Below are positions 1 through 9,590 of a DNA stretch of 64,000 nt, piece by piece (the first letter of the stretch is position 1; the number at the start of each line of letters is the position of its first letter). A model generated the notes under the pieces. That model worked only from the letters and a program-made list of their open reading frames with translations. It did no database searches and was not told the DNA's origin. The stretch is taken from contig NC_085095.1 of assembly GCF_963422355.1 (NCBI RefSeq), positions 3,506,009-3,570,008 of the forward strand. Direction: 5' to 3'. The position numbers were made by a program, and so were the translations under genes. This DNA is from Corticium candelabrum (lineage: Eukaryota > Porifera > Homoscleromorpha > Homosclerophorida > Plakinidae).

Positions 1-128
1 CGCACAAATGCAGTGATGGCCTCTCTTTGTTTTTCTTTCAACTCTGTGTATGACATTGCTATTCTAGTTTCCTCTATGGCCACCTCCAGTTGAGTATCTT
101 TCACCAGCATTTGACCAGACATGTACAT
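1..128 (-). CDS. RecQ-like DNA helicase, N-terminus (partial, runs off the window)
   Basis: Reading leftward from an ATG at 128 (a second in-frame ATG is at 122), the frame is open to the window edge for about 43 codons. It ends in YTELKEKQREAITAFV. This matches the segment just before helicase motif I in RecQ/Bloom-like ATP-dependent helicases, where 'LKEKQREAI..F..G.DVFV..PTGYGKS' is typical. The Walker A motif itself would lie outside the window. RecQ helicases unwind DNA 3'-5' in the nucleus; short stand-alone RecQ-like proteins are common in sponge and cnidarian gene sets. A bacterial RecQ is unlikely given the surroundings. The start choice is uncertain because an upstream 5' exon could exist: CAG|GTGAGT-type donors face the same way near 584 and 437. 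Confidence 0.6.
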   Translation of the reverse strand, partial: MYMSGQMLVKDTQLEVAIEETRIAMSYTELKEKQREAITAFV

Positions 129-1474
129 TACATTTAATATAATTGACGAGAATGGTACTGCAAAGTGTCCCCAACCAACGAATACAAAGCCATATATATA
201 CAGACAACTGAAAGCAACGGTTGACAACAACAAACCCCACGCAAAAACGTCCACAACCCACGCACAACACGTTACCTCGTTAGCCCATACTCTTCTCTCT
301 CGCAAAAGTACGTCAAACCCTGTTCACTTTGGCTACTGACGTACAGTACGTAGGATATCACCGTCACCAGTGACATACTAAAGGGAAACGAACAGCATTC
401 AACAATTAGCGTGTACGTGCGAGGACGACATCTCACCTAGGAAGTGCATGATCACGCAACTTCCGTACGTGACAGTACGGAAGCCAGTGAAGTGTAGGAC
501 AGACTGCTCGTCGTGTTGCTAGCTTTAACGCTGTAGCTGACGTCCAGACGAGCCTATAAGCAATTTCGCGAAGAACAACTCACCTGCCAAGGTTGTCGCG
601 CAAGAAGACGTACAACCTGCGCGCTTCTCTTGCCACGCAACTCGTGAGAGCAAACGAACTCGCCTAAAGCCAGAACAAAGTCCAGCAGCACCTGCAGCAG
701 ACACAGAAACGAAAACTTCGCCGTACAGCAGATACTAATTACCAGATGAGTTCCCACCGGTTGGTCGCTTATCTCAATTAACAGATCATCGTTAAGTCTT
801 TATGCCCCATGGAATGCAGGGGTCGGCAGAACCAAGACATCAAAGGAACCTTACCAGACCGTCTCCCGCCAACGGATGTCAAAAAGGGGGAGGGGCTGGC
901 TGCGCGAGACTAGCCCTGGTTTGAACTGTTGACTCAGGTGTGGTTAATGACACTTTCCTACAATGCAAATGACAGTATAAAGTTAAGAGCTATCAGTTTA
1001 CTTTTCACTAGAACAGTTTTGAATTACTGACCTTGTGGTTGTTTATTTGTCATCATCGTCACTGATTTCTATAGTTTCCGGCTAAAACAAAATAATTTGA
1101 CAAAATTGCAACAAACATACCTATATATTTGTCGTTTAGTTTTAATTGGTGTTATATGTTTTGTTTTGTCTGGTATATTCAAATTTCTTATATAAGGAAT
1201 CATACATTTATCTATGATTACTCGATGATAGATACAGGTAAGTATTTGTTCTCATATTTGAAGCTGAAGGCAATGCAATACCTCAATTTTTCTTTTTTTA
1301 GCCCCTGTTGCGTTTGAAAACTTGACTCGTTTTCTTTTTTTAAAAAAACCAAATCGATTGATATTGTACTAAACTGACACGGTAATAGACTCGTTTACAT
1401 TTATTTATTGTACATTTCATTATATATTTATTATTATAATATTTGATTTATATATTTTAATTATCTATTATTAT
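129..1474. other. Non-coding stretch upstream of the helicase start
   Basis: No convincing gene. Two minus-strand splice-donor-like sites (exon ends at about 584 and 437, GTGAGT and GTGAGA) could belong to untranslated or short 5' exons of the helicase gene. Position 890-915 contains a short match (GGCTGGCTGCGCGAGACTAG) to the terminal repeat of the Merlin element found further right, probably a fragment. The rest is AT-rich sequence without recognised content. Confidence 0.4.
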
Positions 1475-1548
1475 TTGTTGTGCTCAACCAGATCGGTCTA
1501 GTTTCAAGAAGCACTGTGTTTTATAATAATAATAATTATTGTTGTTGT
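1475..1548 (-). repeat. Short interspersed repeat, internally deleted copy
   Basis: TTGTGCTCAACCAGATC..TCT followed by CAAGAAGCACTGTGTT, flanked on both sides by TAA/ATT-rich tracts. The same two end blocks recur in the opposite orientation at 44085-44290, where about 130 bp of extra sequence separates them. This copy therefore looks like an internal-deletion derivative of a small non-autonomous element that targets or carries TAA repeats. The family was not identified. Confidence 0.45.
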
Positions 1549-2222
1549 TATTATTATTGCTATCATTGTGCACATAAATTTGACTCTGCTTAATAAATTT
1601 ACTTGTCAATTTCTCTTTCTAAGACGTTATTACAAGCTATTCATATACCTTACAGAACCTTGCGTACCTCTCTTTTTGGACTCTCGTCTACAGTCTGACT
1701 AGTCCTGTAACGAAGAGGTAACAACAAAATTAGAAATACCAGCCATGCCGAAATGAATGTCAAATGATTTCGAACAATGTCTCCAATCCATTGTCATCGT
1801 TTAGATATCTTTCAAATTCTGCCATAGAGCTTGTCCCTTGCATAGTTAGAGCTATTTCATCGTCTTCGGCGTCGGAGTCTATATATTTTGGTCTCTTCTT
1901 TCTAGGCCGCAAATCGCTTTTCTCGAAATTAGGAGAACCGCTGATGGCGGTGAAACTCCGAATTCTACATCAGGGATACAAAACAGTGTAGAGCGCAAAG
2001 CAATTGAGTTATCCAGTGGTATATAGCGACTACCGAGATTGAACTCCTGTATGATCATTGGTCATCATGGTGTTTGACGGTTTATGAGGCTCTTGTCTAA
2101 GCTAAAGAGTACAATTATTTTTGGGCCCTGCAATGCTATACAGTAATACGATTATGTCATTGCATAGTGTAACAGTAAATAGTCTGTGCAGTATGACGGT
2201 AGCTATATTATTGTTAGATGTA
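1549..2222. other. Non-coding stretch, nothing recognised
   Basis: AT-rich sequence. Short open frames are present (for example 1764-1991, plus) but show no recognisable domain and are no longer than chance would give. Confidence 0.4.
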
Positions 2223-2323
<101 letters not shown>

Positions 2324-2457
2324 GAATTACACGTATACTTATATAGTGCAATTTCCTCAAAACGCAATCCGTGCATAATCAAAATTTATATTAATATGAA
2401 TATATATATACACACACACACACAGGTATATAATATAAATTACTTTATAAATACAGT

Positions 2458-2793
2458 GTAGTTGTCAAATATGTCCGCAGAATTGTGGATTCTCTCACTA
2501 TCGATAGGTATGTATTCTTCGTTGATAGTGACTGATCTCATTGCAACAACGGCGTCTTCAAAACTAGATCTCTGATTGGCTATATAGTCAACAATTCTAG
2601 TACGAATTTGCGAATGCCGACAAACTGTTCCATACAGCAACTGACTAATAGCTTCGAAAAGGCAATTTCCCTCAGAGTTGTTTTCAATTTGGCACATGCT
2701 AACATTAGCAGCCATCTCCGCTATCACTTTCTCGGCCTCGTCCTCGTCTTTCTTGTCCAGCAGTGATAAAAATTTCACGAATTCTACAGTCAA
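2458..2793 (-). pseudogene. OTU-family cysteine protease, 3'-truncated (copy A)
   Basis: Open for about 112 codons with the OTU active-site block (EGNCLFEAIS) and the following helix region. Copy B has DGNCLF at this site, so copy A has changed the conserved Asp to Glu. The gene is cut at the copy A boundary, losing the tryptophan segment and the catalytic His region that copy B retains. Compared with B, A also lacks one base near 2879 (CTCTTTC versus CTCCTTTC), which breaks the upstream frame. OTU proteases remove ubiquitin-like modifiers; this copy should be inactive. Confidence 0.75.
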
Positions 2794-3228
2794 TTGAAAT
2801 GGTAAGTCTTGACAACTCTTTCCACTAGCTCCTTCAATGTAACAAAGTAAGACAGGAATGGTACAACACGTATATACTCTTTCATTATAAGATTTGTGTC
2901 TACCTTCAACTCTCTCTTTTTCACATCTGCTTTGGAAACGACGGGAAACTGACTAACATCTATTGTAAAAGCAAATTGCTAAACAACATGATTTTTGGGT
3001 GTGGTGTGTGTGTGTGCGTGTGTGAGCGCACGCGCGCGTGCGAAGATACTAGAGCTTCAAATTAACCTGTGCTGGACTTCTCTACTTTGAGCAGTGTTTG
3101 CTGTGATGTTGGCAGCGTAAATCGCGAGAGCGATGATGGAAATGTAGCATGACTGGAAGTGCGTCTCATCAAATGCTCTTCCCTGCACAAGAGAGTTACT
3201 TAGCGATGTACGCATACATTAACTACTA
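2794..3228. other. Spacer between OTU and integrase tail, with GT-rich tract
   Basis: About 430 bp between two minus-strand coding segments. It contains an imperfect GT/GC alternating purine-pyrimidine tract (3004-3044) that in copy B (32014-32060) is a longer pure GT run. No other feature was recognised. Confidence 0.5.
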
Positions 3229-3726
3229 TTAATTTTTGTAATACCATAAATCTGCTGCGGAGCGATTGTGACACTTCACGGAACATTTTCGGTTGCTCTT
3301 TTTGCAGCAGGTTTTGTGCATTCGGAAGCTACACTGAGCGCTTGCTTGGAGACTACAATGAGGGGAGCAGGAGCAACTGTTTGGGGGCTTAGGTTTGTTA
3401 AGCCTGTCAAAGGATGGTTCAATAATCTTGCTCTTTGCAACTGCAATTTTAGATTGTGGATCCTCATTCGTGGAAGCGCTTACGCCTGAGTGTGACAAGA
3501 TGCTGTCTTCCGTCGGGAACTGTTCCTGAAACTTTGGTCCAAGTAAAGAGCAAACTTGAGAAATAAGACTGAGCGCCGATATGCAGCTAGACTGGGTGTG
3601 GTCGTCGAAACAGAAAACAGAAAGCTGAGAAATAGCTGACGATGCTTGGGCAAGGTTCTCTAGTATTCCAAGTTTTGGAAATTCTCCAGGAGACAATTTC
3701 GTGCTCTTGGGCGTTGGCCGAATCTC
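3229..3726 (-). CDS. Cys-rich C-terminal exon of the Ginger/KRBA2-like integrase gene (copy A)
   Basis: The exon follows a good acceptor (TGTGCGCAG|GAG, exon start 3726) and ends in a stop at 3229-3231. It encodes about 165 residues. The last third is dense in cysteine and histidine (CSCSPHCSL..., then CCKKSNRKCSVKCHN), suggesting a small zinc-binding module at the protein's C-terminus. It is open in copy A; copy B has a TGA near its start. Placing it in the same gene as the integrase rests on strand, order and the compatible splice acceptor, not on transcript evidence. Confidence 0.5.
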   Translation of the reverse strand, partial: EIRPTPKSTKLSPGEFPKLGILENLAQASSAISQLSVFCFDDHTQSSCISALSLISQVCSLLGPKFQEQFPTEDSILSHSGVSASTNEDPQSKIAVAKSKIIEPSFDRLNKPKPPNSCSCSPHCSLQASAQCSFRMHKTCCKKSNRKCSVKCHNRSAADLWYYKN

Positions 3727-3811
3727 CTGCGCACACAATTAATGCAAGTAAACCTTGTTTCGTAGTGGCTGCATGTGTAAAGTTAACATGTAAATCAACT
3801 CCCTTACTTCC

Positions 3812-4008
3812 CTCACTATAGTCGCTCTTGCTATCGTTGGCTGTTTTCTGAAAATTTTCTGCAGGCCTTTGCTCTTGGCCTGACAAAGTGACGTTTCTTT
3901 CAGTTTCGCGGTCATCTTCAATTTTTGCACAAAATTGTCCCGAATCTTCACGGTGCAAGTAATGAAAACGAGGTGGTAGCAAGGATAAGTTGGCTGATCT
4001 ATCTACAT
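3812..4008 (-). CDS. Internal exon of the integrase gene, splice donor lost (copy A)
   Basis: Predicted exon between an acceptor (TTTTTTCATTAG, exon start 4008) and a donor site at 3812. The reading frame joins in phase with the preceding integrase C-terminal exon (which ends ...RNT at 4092). The product is hydrophilic, with no recognised domain. In copy B the donor reads GAG|GTAAGT (32834-32836); in copy A one base change at 3810 makes it GAG|GGAAGT, so the GT is gone and normal splicing to the Cys-rich exon should fail. Confidence 0.45.
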
Positions 4009-4091
4009 CTAATGAAAAAACCTCAATAGCTTCCACGTGTAACGTTGTAATAATTATTAGGGCCACATCTTGCATAGTACAATGTACTGAC

Positions 4092-4500
4092 CTGTATTTC
4101 TAGATTTTTCTAGAGACAACGACCGAGATGTGACGTCTGTTACCGAAAACAATTTTGTGGTTGAGCTCCCTTGATGATGAAACTCTACTTGATGTCGGTA
4201 CTGATCCAGTTGCGCCTCTACTACTTTGCCAGGTCCAGACGTAATGAAACGATGATACTGCTTCTTTCTCCGTCGACTTGGTCTCATTGCAGGAAAGCGC
4301 ACTAAGACATCATCTCCCACTTTATACTCTGTAGGTACCCTCATTCCAAGACGACGAGCAATCATCTTAGAGGCGGCTTTGTTGGTGGACTTCAGGGCAG
4401 CCTCTCGTATCAAGCGACAAGGTTCCGGTCGTCGCCGTGACATGGCCAAAAAGGACAGCGTTGTTTGGTCTGCCGTAAACAACTTCGAAAGGACATAATT
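4092..4500 (-). CDS. Integrase C-terminal domain exon (copy A)
   Basis: Encodes the region after the catalytic core: a basic helix (AALKSTNKAASKMIARR) followed by YKVGDDVLVRFP and a basic stretch. That arrangement is seen after the rve core in KRBA2/Ginger-type proteins and resembles integrase C-terminal DNA-binding domains. The exon ends at an AATACAG|GTCAGT donor. At its 5' end the expected PFEVVYGR motif (about 4465-4490) lies one base out of frame with the rest, in both copies. This is probably a frameshift older than the duplication, unless an unusual splice joins them. Confidence 0.5.
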
Positions 4501-4523
4501 TAGATCCTAGTATTTAATACAAA

Positions 4524-4961
4524 TTACAGACATAATATTGTATTGCTCTCTAATTGATACGCTTTACCCAAAGCCTGATGCGGCGACACGTTGTAAAGGT
4601 GCTCATAAATGGGGAGTTCCTCGACCCAACTGACGCCCTCCGTGCCGTTCACTGTCATGTCATACCTGATTTTACTCTTCAGAGACTGATTGACTTTTTC
4701 AATCTGCAATATATCACTACTATAGTGCTTGTGACGTATACGGTATGTAGACTCAACCTTTCCCTGAGATTGTGGGTGGTAAGGCCTGCTACGAATTACA
4801 GTAATATTCATGGCAGAGGACAACATTTCAACCACTCCTCGAAACTCGGTGCCTTGATCTGATTGAATTATTCGCGGAGGACCAACAGTGTAGTATATAT
4901 CAAGCAGTTCTTGAGCCACCAGGTAAGGGACTTTCCCGGCAATAGCCGGAGAAACAAATGC
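4524..4961 (-). CDS. Integrase catalytic core exon (Ginger/KRBA2-like, copy A)
   Basis: Second part of an rve (DDE) integrase core. It carries the second catalytic Asp in IIQSDQGTEFRG (codon at 4857-4859) and the catalytic Glu in SRPYHPQSQGKVE, 35 residues later. The acceptor TTTACTTAG|G fixes the 5' end at 4961, after a 59-bp intron. About 24 residues of extra in-frame sequence follow GKVE, before QSLKSKIRYDM, where relatives run straight on; it may be a retained intron. Ginger elements are cut-and-paste DNA transposons whose integrase resembles that of Ty3/gypsy. A domesticated KRBA2/SCAND3-like gene is the alternative, but the decay of copy B argues for a transposon. Confidence 0.7.
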   Translation of the reverse strand, partial: AFVSPAIAGKVPYLVAQELLDIYYTVGPPRIIQSDQGTEFRGVVEMLSSAMNITVIRSRPYHPQSQGKVESTYRIRHKHYSSDILQIEKVNQSLKSKIRYDMTVNGTEGVSWVEELPIYEHLYNVSPHQALGKAYQLESNTILCL

Positions 4962-5020
4962 CTAAGTAAACAAACGAAATTTATTTCAAGTCTTGGATAT
5001 TTCCAAAATACGATAATTAC

Positions 5021-5589
5021 CTGCTGAACACGTCCAGAATACTAAGAACATACCTGTACGTCAGACCGTCTGGGTCAACTTCAACTGGAATGTCTGACAA
5101 GTCTACCAGATCTAACTGATTTCGCTCCTGTACTTTAGAAGCGATTATAGGCTGCAACGGCGCCTTATTCAAAAACTTAGGATGAAAAGACTGGGGTTCT
5201 CGTGTTGCACTAATGTGTGTTTGAATGAGACGTTCATCCACTCCGGCGAAGTGCTTTGAAAGTAGTCCATATAGTGTCTTTGCATTAGCACCTTTGCTGC
5301 GGTTAGAGAAGGTAATGATCAATCCTTCCACTTCTTCTGCGTGAACGACAATTTTATTTGAAGATGAGACAACAAGTCTCTCTTCAATGCCACTAGCGTT
5401 TTTCGATCTGGGATCGAAGACACGTCGGAGTGCAAACTGATTTTTGCACAAAGACTTGTACACCTTCCATTGCAATGGCGATTTTCTTTCATTCGCCGAT
5501 GGTCTGCTTTGAGATCTCAAGTACCTAATAAGAAGGTCAAATTCTGCTTTTGACAGAATTCTTTGACCATCCATATCTGCAATCGACAC
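5021..5589 (-). CDS. Integrase N-terminal exon with first catalytic Asp (copy A)
   Basis: Begins with ATG at 5589 and runs open to a canonical donor CAGCAG|GTAATT (exon end 5021). The N-terminal ~140 residues match the preamble of KRBA2/Ginger-like proteins, including GANAKTLYGLLSKHFAGV and FLNKAPLQPI. The block QLDLVDLSD then holds the first catalytic Asp (about residue 160), and LSILDVFSR ends the exon. The first methionine is a minimal choice; an upstream exon is possible. Copy B carries a CGA-to-TGA stop here at 34223-34225, so copy A is the better preserved half. Confidence 0.68.
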
Positions 5590-5799
5590 ATCACATTAGC
5601 TACATTGATGCGTGAGACTATATAGGAATAACAGAATAACAGTCCACTTATCGAAAAATAACTGTTCACAGTTTGTCTAGTCGCACACGAGTGCCAAAAT
5701 TTTATTACCGTCTCTCTGCTGTACACCATGCTGACAAATTGTAATTGTCTACTGTAATTGTACCAATTACACGACCAGTTATCACCTACTTGGTCAAGA

Positions 5800-8552
5800 C
5801 AGGGGCGTAGCGTCCAGTCCGACCGGTCCGGCCATGGCCGGACCGGTTTTTGAAATATGCACTTTCGCCAGACGCTCAATGGCATCAACTTCCGTTTTAA
5901 GGGTATAGCCGATTAAATAAGTAATATATTTCTGCTCATGCAGTACTTTGTGCGTCGGCCTTGCGTTCTCCAGACGTCAGTTGAAGGTACTGTACAGGCT
6001 CGGAGACCCAGCCGATGCGAGGCTAAGATGTGTGCAGGTAATGCACGGAGGTCCGAGGCCGCTAAAAAGACCCGTTCATCTCAGAGCCGCCGCATCTATC
6101 AGGAGCAGACCTGTGAGATTAGGAGTCTAGCAAGTTGTCGAAGTAGTTGTCTGTCTCGAAGTTGTAAGCTGACGATTGTATCACGTAAAGTTCAAGTTAT
6201 ACGTTGTCAAATTCTTTTAGACTGGTATGGACCCGGTGCCGGAAGTCGGCGAGAAGCCAAACCAACCCACTTCCTTTGCTTTCCCCAAGCGTGAGTTCGG
6301 AAAGGCAAGGATTGTGAAGCGATCGTTCCAATCCTCATGGTTTGCCAGGTGGCCTTGGCTTCATTATGACTGCTCCCGAGATTCGGCGTTTTGTCACGTC
6401 TGCGTGAAAGCCGTGAAAGAAGCAAAGATGAGGTTGACTAGTGGCAATGTCAAAGACTCTACATTTATTTCAGGCGGATTCCATAATTGGAAAGATGCCA
6501 TCCCGGCGTTCACAAGTCACAACCAGACAACTACGCACAAAACAGCTACAGAAGTTGTTGTCACATTGCCACATACCACAGACGATGTGGGAGAATTGCT
6601 TTCGTCAGCCCACGCACAAGAGAAGCACGCCAATCGCATGTGGCTTGTTAAAGTCTTTGAGAACATACGGTTTCTAGCTAGGCAAGGTCTTGCAATGCGT
6701 GGGCATGGAGATGACGCAGATAGCAACTTCATGCAGCTTGTCCGTTTACGTGCGATTGACAACCCACAATTTCTCACCTGGATTGAACGAAAAACCAACA
6801 AGTACACCAGCCCTCAAGTGCAGAACGAACTGATAAATGTCATGGCTCAGAGTATTGTGAGAAATATTGCTTCTTCCATTAGAAAGGCCAAGTATTTTTC
6901 CATCATGGCTGATGAAGTAACAGATGCTTCAAACAAGGAACAAGTTGTTATTTGCTTCCGTAGAGTCGATGATCAGCTTGAAGCTCATGAAGATTTTGTT
7001 GGTTTATATATGGTGGAATCAATACAAAGTGACAACATTGTTCACGTCCTGACAGACACAATGACAAGAATGAACCTATCAATAAACAACTGCAGAGGCC
7101 AGTGTTATGACGGGGCTTCTAATATGGCAGGTTCAAGAAAGGGAGTAGTCACCCAAATAAGAGCTCTGGAGCCACGTGCTACGTATACCCACTGCTATGG
7201 GCATGCTCTCAACTTAGCAGTCAGTGACACAGTCAAGCAAAATAAGATTCTCCGAGATGTTCTCGATATAACGTTTGAGATATCCAAATTAGTAAAATTT
7301 TCTCCTAAGAGGGATGCTATGTTCACCAGGCTGAAAGAAGAGCTGGTTCCTGGCACCATTGGATTTCGAACGCTCTGTCCCACTCGGTGGACTGTACGGG
7401 CTGCTTCTCTTCACAGTGTTCTCGAGAATTATGCTGTTTTTCAAGCACTGTGGCAGGAAGTGAAGGAATCAAGAATTGATTCTGAAATACGAGCTCGAGT
7501 GACAGGGGTAGAGGCCGCCATGAACAAGTTCGATTTTTTGTTTGGGTTGATGCTAGGTGAACGCCTACTACGACACACAGACAATCTGAGTAAAACGTTA
7601 CAAAACCCTTCTATGACAGCGTCGGAAGGCCAGAATATTGCAGACCTAACCGTGAAGACTCTCAGTACAATGCGTTCTGAAGAAGCTTTCGACATTTTCT
7701 GGAAACAGGTAGAAGTTCTTCGACAGCAGACTGGACTATCTGAAGCAGCATTATCAAGGAAGAGAAAGGCACCGTTTGGCTCAGAAGTTGGCAGAAGTGA
7801 GGGGTATCATCCAAGCTCACCCAAAGAATACTATCGTCGTCAATATTTTGAATGCTTTGACTTTATTGTCAGCTCCATTCGTGACAGATTTAACCAGCCC
7901 GGTTACACTAGCCTTCTGAACACCGAAAACCTTTTGCTGAAAGCAGCGAAAGGAGACAATTATGGTACGGAGCTTGCGTTTGTTCAAGATTATTACGGAG
8001 ATGATGTCATACTGTCCAGTCTTGCAACTCAGTTAGAATTGCTAACAACTGCATTTACGCCTCAACTGGAAGAAGTAACCCTGTCAACCATCAAGTCGTT
8101 CTTGCAATCTCTTTCTTTGGCTCAAAAGGCATCGTTCTCTGAAGTGTGCAAGGTACTCTGTTTCGTATTGGTCACACCAGCTACCAACGCTGTTAGTGAG
8201 AGAAGTGCATCAGCGTTAAGGAGAGTGAAGACGTACCTCCGTTCGACCATGTCTCAAGTTCGCTTGAATAACCTGTTAGTTCTCCATGCTCATAAGGCTG
8301 AAACAGACACTTTGTCGATCAGTTCGTGCTTAAATGAGTTTGTGGCTGGTAGTGAGCACAGACTTCGCATTTTTGGAAAGTTCGATTAAGGTTATGAGCA
8401 GCAATAAGTATCAGTTTTAGAATTAGACATGGCTGTCATTATAGTTCTCGTTAATTAAAGTTGTCCCGCCCATCTACTAGCGTGCGCTACATTGTCCAGC
8501 CCACTAGCGCGCGCTAGGCCGGACCGGTTTTCATTTACTTCCTACGCCCCTG
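5800..8552 (+). mobile_element. hAT-a transposon, complete (2.75 kb)
   Basis: Ends are CAGGGGCGTAG and CTACGCCCCTG, a perfect 11-bp inverted repeat. The insertion is flanked by the direct repeat CAAGA (5795-5799 and 8553-8557). Copy B has the empty site TTGGTCAAGAGTGCTG (around 34813-34828) with a single CAAGA, proving both the boundaries and the 5-bp target-site duplication. GC-rich subterminal palindromes (GACCGGTCCGGCC... at 5820-5850, GGCCGGACCGG at 8517-8527) sit just inside both ends and are likely transposase-binding sequence. One intact transposase gene lies inside. Confidence 0.95.
6227..8389 (+). CDS. hAT transposase, TTF zinc finger/DUF4371 type (720 aa, intact)
   Basis: Catalyses cut-and-paste transposition of its element. 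Domains in order: TTF-type zinc finger (residues ~20-110, SSWFARWPWLHY, CHVC, GFHNWKDA); DUF4371/RNase H-like core (ARQGLAMRGH, then MADEVTD with Asp229, CYDGASNMAG with Asp295, HCYGHALNLA); and the C-terminal hAT dimerisation block NAVSERSASALRRVKTYLRS with Glu658. All three acidic positions are present and the frame is unbroken. The length is normal for the family. ATG at 6227 gives an acceptable start, but upstream in-frame sequence or a 5' exon in 5930-6226 cannot be excluded. The motif has SERSA where relatives have SERSF, a small departure. Confidence 0.93.
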   Translation: MDPVPEVGEKPNQPTSFAFPKREFGKARIVKRSFQSSWFARWPWLHYDCSRDSAFCHVCVKAVKEAKMRLTSGNVKDSTFISGGFHNWKDAIPAFTSHNQTTTHKTATEVVVTLPHTTDDVGELLSSAHAQEKHANRMWLVKVFENIRFLARQGLAMRGHGDDADSNFMQLVRLRAIDNPQFLTWIERKTNKYTSPQVQNELINVMAQSIVRNIASSIRKAKYFSIMADEVTDASNKEQVVICFRRVDDQLEAHEDFVGLYMVESIQSDNIVHVLTDTMTRMNLSINNCRGQCYDGASNMAGSRKGVVTQIRALEPRATYTHCYGHALNLAVSDTVKQNKILRDVLDITFEISKLVKFSPKRDAMFTRLKEELVPGTIGFRTLCPTRWTVRAASLHSVLENYAVFQALWQEVKESRIDSEIRARVTGVEAAMNKFDFLFGLMLGERLLRHTDNLSKTLQNPSMTASEGQNIADLTVKTLSTMRSEEAFDIFWKQVEVLRQQTGLSEAALSRKRKAPFGSEVGRSEGYHPSSPKEYYRRQYFECFDFIVSSIRDRFNQPGYTSLLNTENLLLKAAKGDNYGTELAFVQDYYGDDVILSSLATQLELLTTAFTPQLEEVTLSTIKSFLQSLSLAQKASFSEVCKVLCFVLVTPATNAVSERSASALRRVKTYLRSTMSQVRLNNLLVLHAHKAETDTLSISSCLNEFVAGSEHRLRIFGKFD

Positions 8553-8746
8553 CAAGAGTGCTGTGTTGCTAATGTGATCGTCAAAAAGACCGAGAAGACA
8601 AGAATTAGAGCAAAGCCCGGGCGCTGCAGAAAGCACAAAGCAACTAGAAAAGAAACACGTTGTGTGCGTACTTATAAAGGTTGCTGAACCACTACGGTAC
8701 CTATTCTTTGTAACGTTTAGTGGTTGTAGTACTAGAGGTCATTGAC

Positions 8747-9590
8747 ACGATCTTCTACGAATAGATACGACAGCTGTTGCAGATCAATTCTAGCCTTATC
8801 TTTATTCTTTGTTATCTTTCCGTGTAGCATCATTTAGATATATTTACCGCAGCATGTGGGTTTGCTTGAAATGAACGCAGGCATTCAAGTCTAAGTTAAG
8901 TTACAACGTCGGCTTCACTGCCATCAATAGTACGTGTAAGTTCAAATTAGGTATAGCTAGGTATCTCTGAGCTGTAGCTGCTATGACATACAAACATGCT
9001 GCAAATAAATAACAATGTCCAAGTTGTTGCAATTACGTCAGTGAACAATTCTTTTGTAGAATCAGACCGCAACTTAGTTACTGGAACAACAACATTCTAA
9101 AACGCAAAATGATAGAGGTCAAATACATAATAAGCACACCGCCGACGAATAGATACGAGTCATACTACAGCTGTTTCAGATCAATTCTAATCCTATCCTT
9201 AATCCTTTGTTATCGCATCTCTCGCTACCATTTACTAGCATCTAATTACATGATCAGGGAATACCCAGAGAGGTACACGTACAAGTAGAAGCAAGTGGGT
9301 TTTCTTGTAACTATGTAACGGACATTTTAGTTTAATTAAGTTACAACTTCGGCTTCAATTGCTATCAATATTAGGTGTAAGTTCGAGCTAGGTAGCTGGG
9401 TAGCTGGGTAGCTCTCAACAGTTAGTGCTGCAAATATATGACAATGTCGAGGTTGTTGCAATTACGTCAAGGGAATCACAGCAATTCTTTCCTAGAAACA
9501 GATCCCAACTCAGTTACTGTAACAACAACATACTAAATACGCAGTAAGATAGAGGTCAAGTACATAATGAGCACACCTGGAATTCTCTGC
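8747..9590. repeat. Diverged tandem pair of ~0.42-kb units (copy A)
   Basis: Unit 1 (about 8747-9143) and unit 2 (about 9144-9590) share ordered blocks: CGAATAGATACGA, CAGATCAATTCTA, GTGGGTTT.CTTG, AAGTTACAAC.TCGGCTTCA, TGCAATTACGTCA, ATAGAGGTCAA.TACATAAT.AGCACACC. The units have diverged well beyond the A/B difference, so the tandem event is older than the block duplication. No coding capacity was recognised. In copy B the second unit is split by hAT-d. Confidence 0.8.

Noticed and set aside
3268..3489. Plus-strand frame with a hydrophobic start opposite the Cys-rich exon
   Set aside because: Lies antisense to a better supported exon, and its apparent signal peptide is the complement of the cysteine-rich coding sequence.
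7195..7695. Minus-strand open frames inside hAT-a
   Set aside because: Antisense shadows of the intact transposase gene, without recognisable protein features; the same applies to antisense frames in hAT-b, -c and -d.
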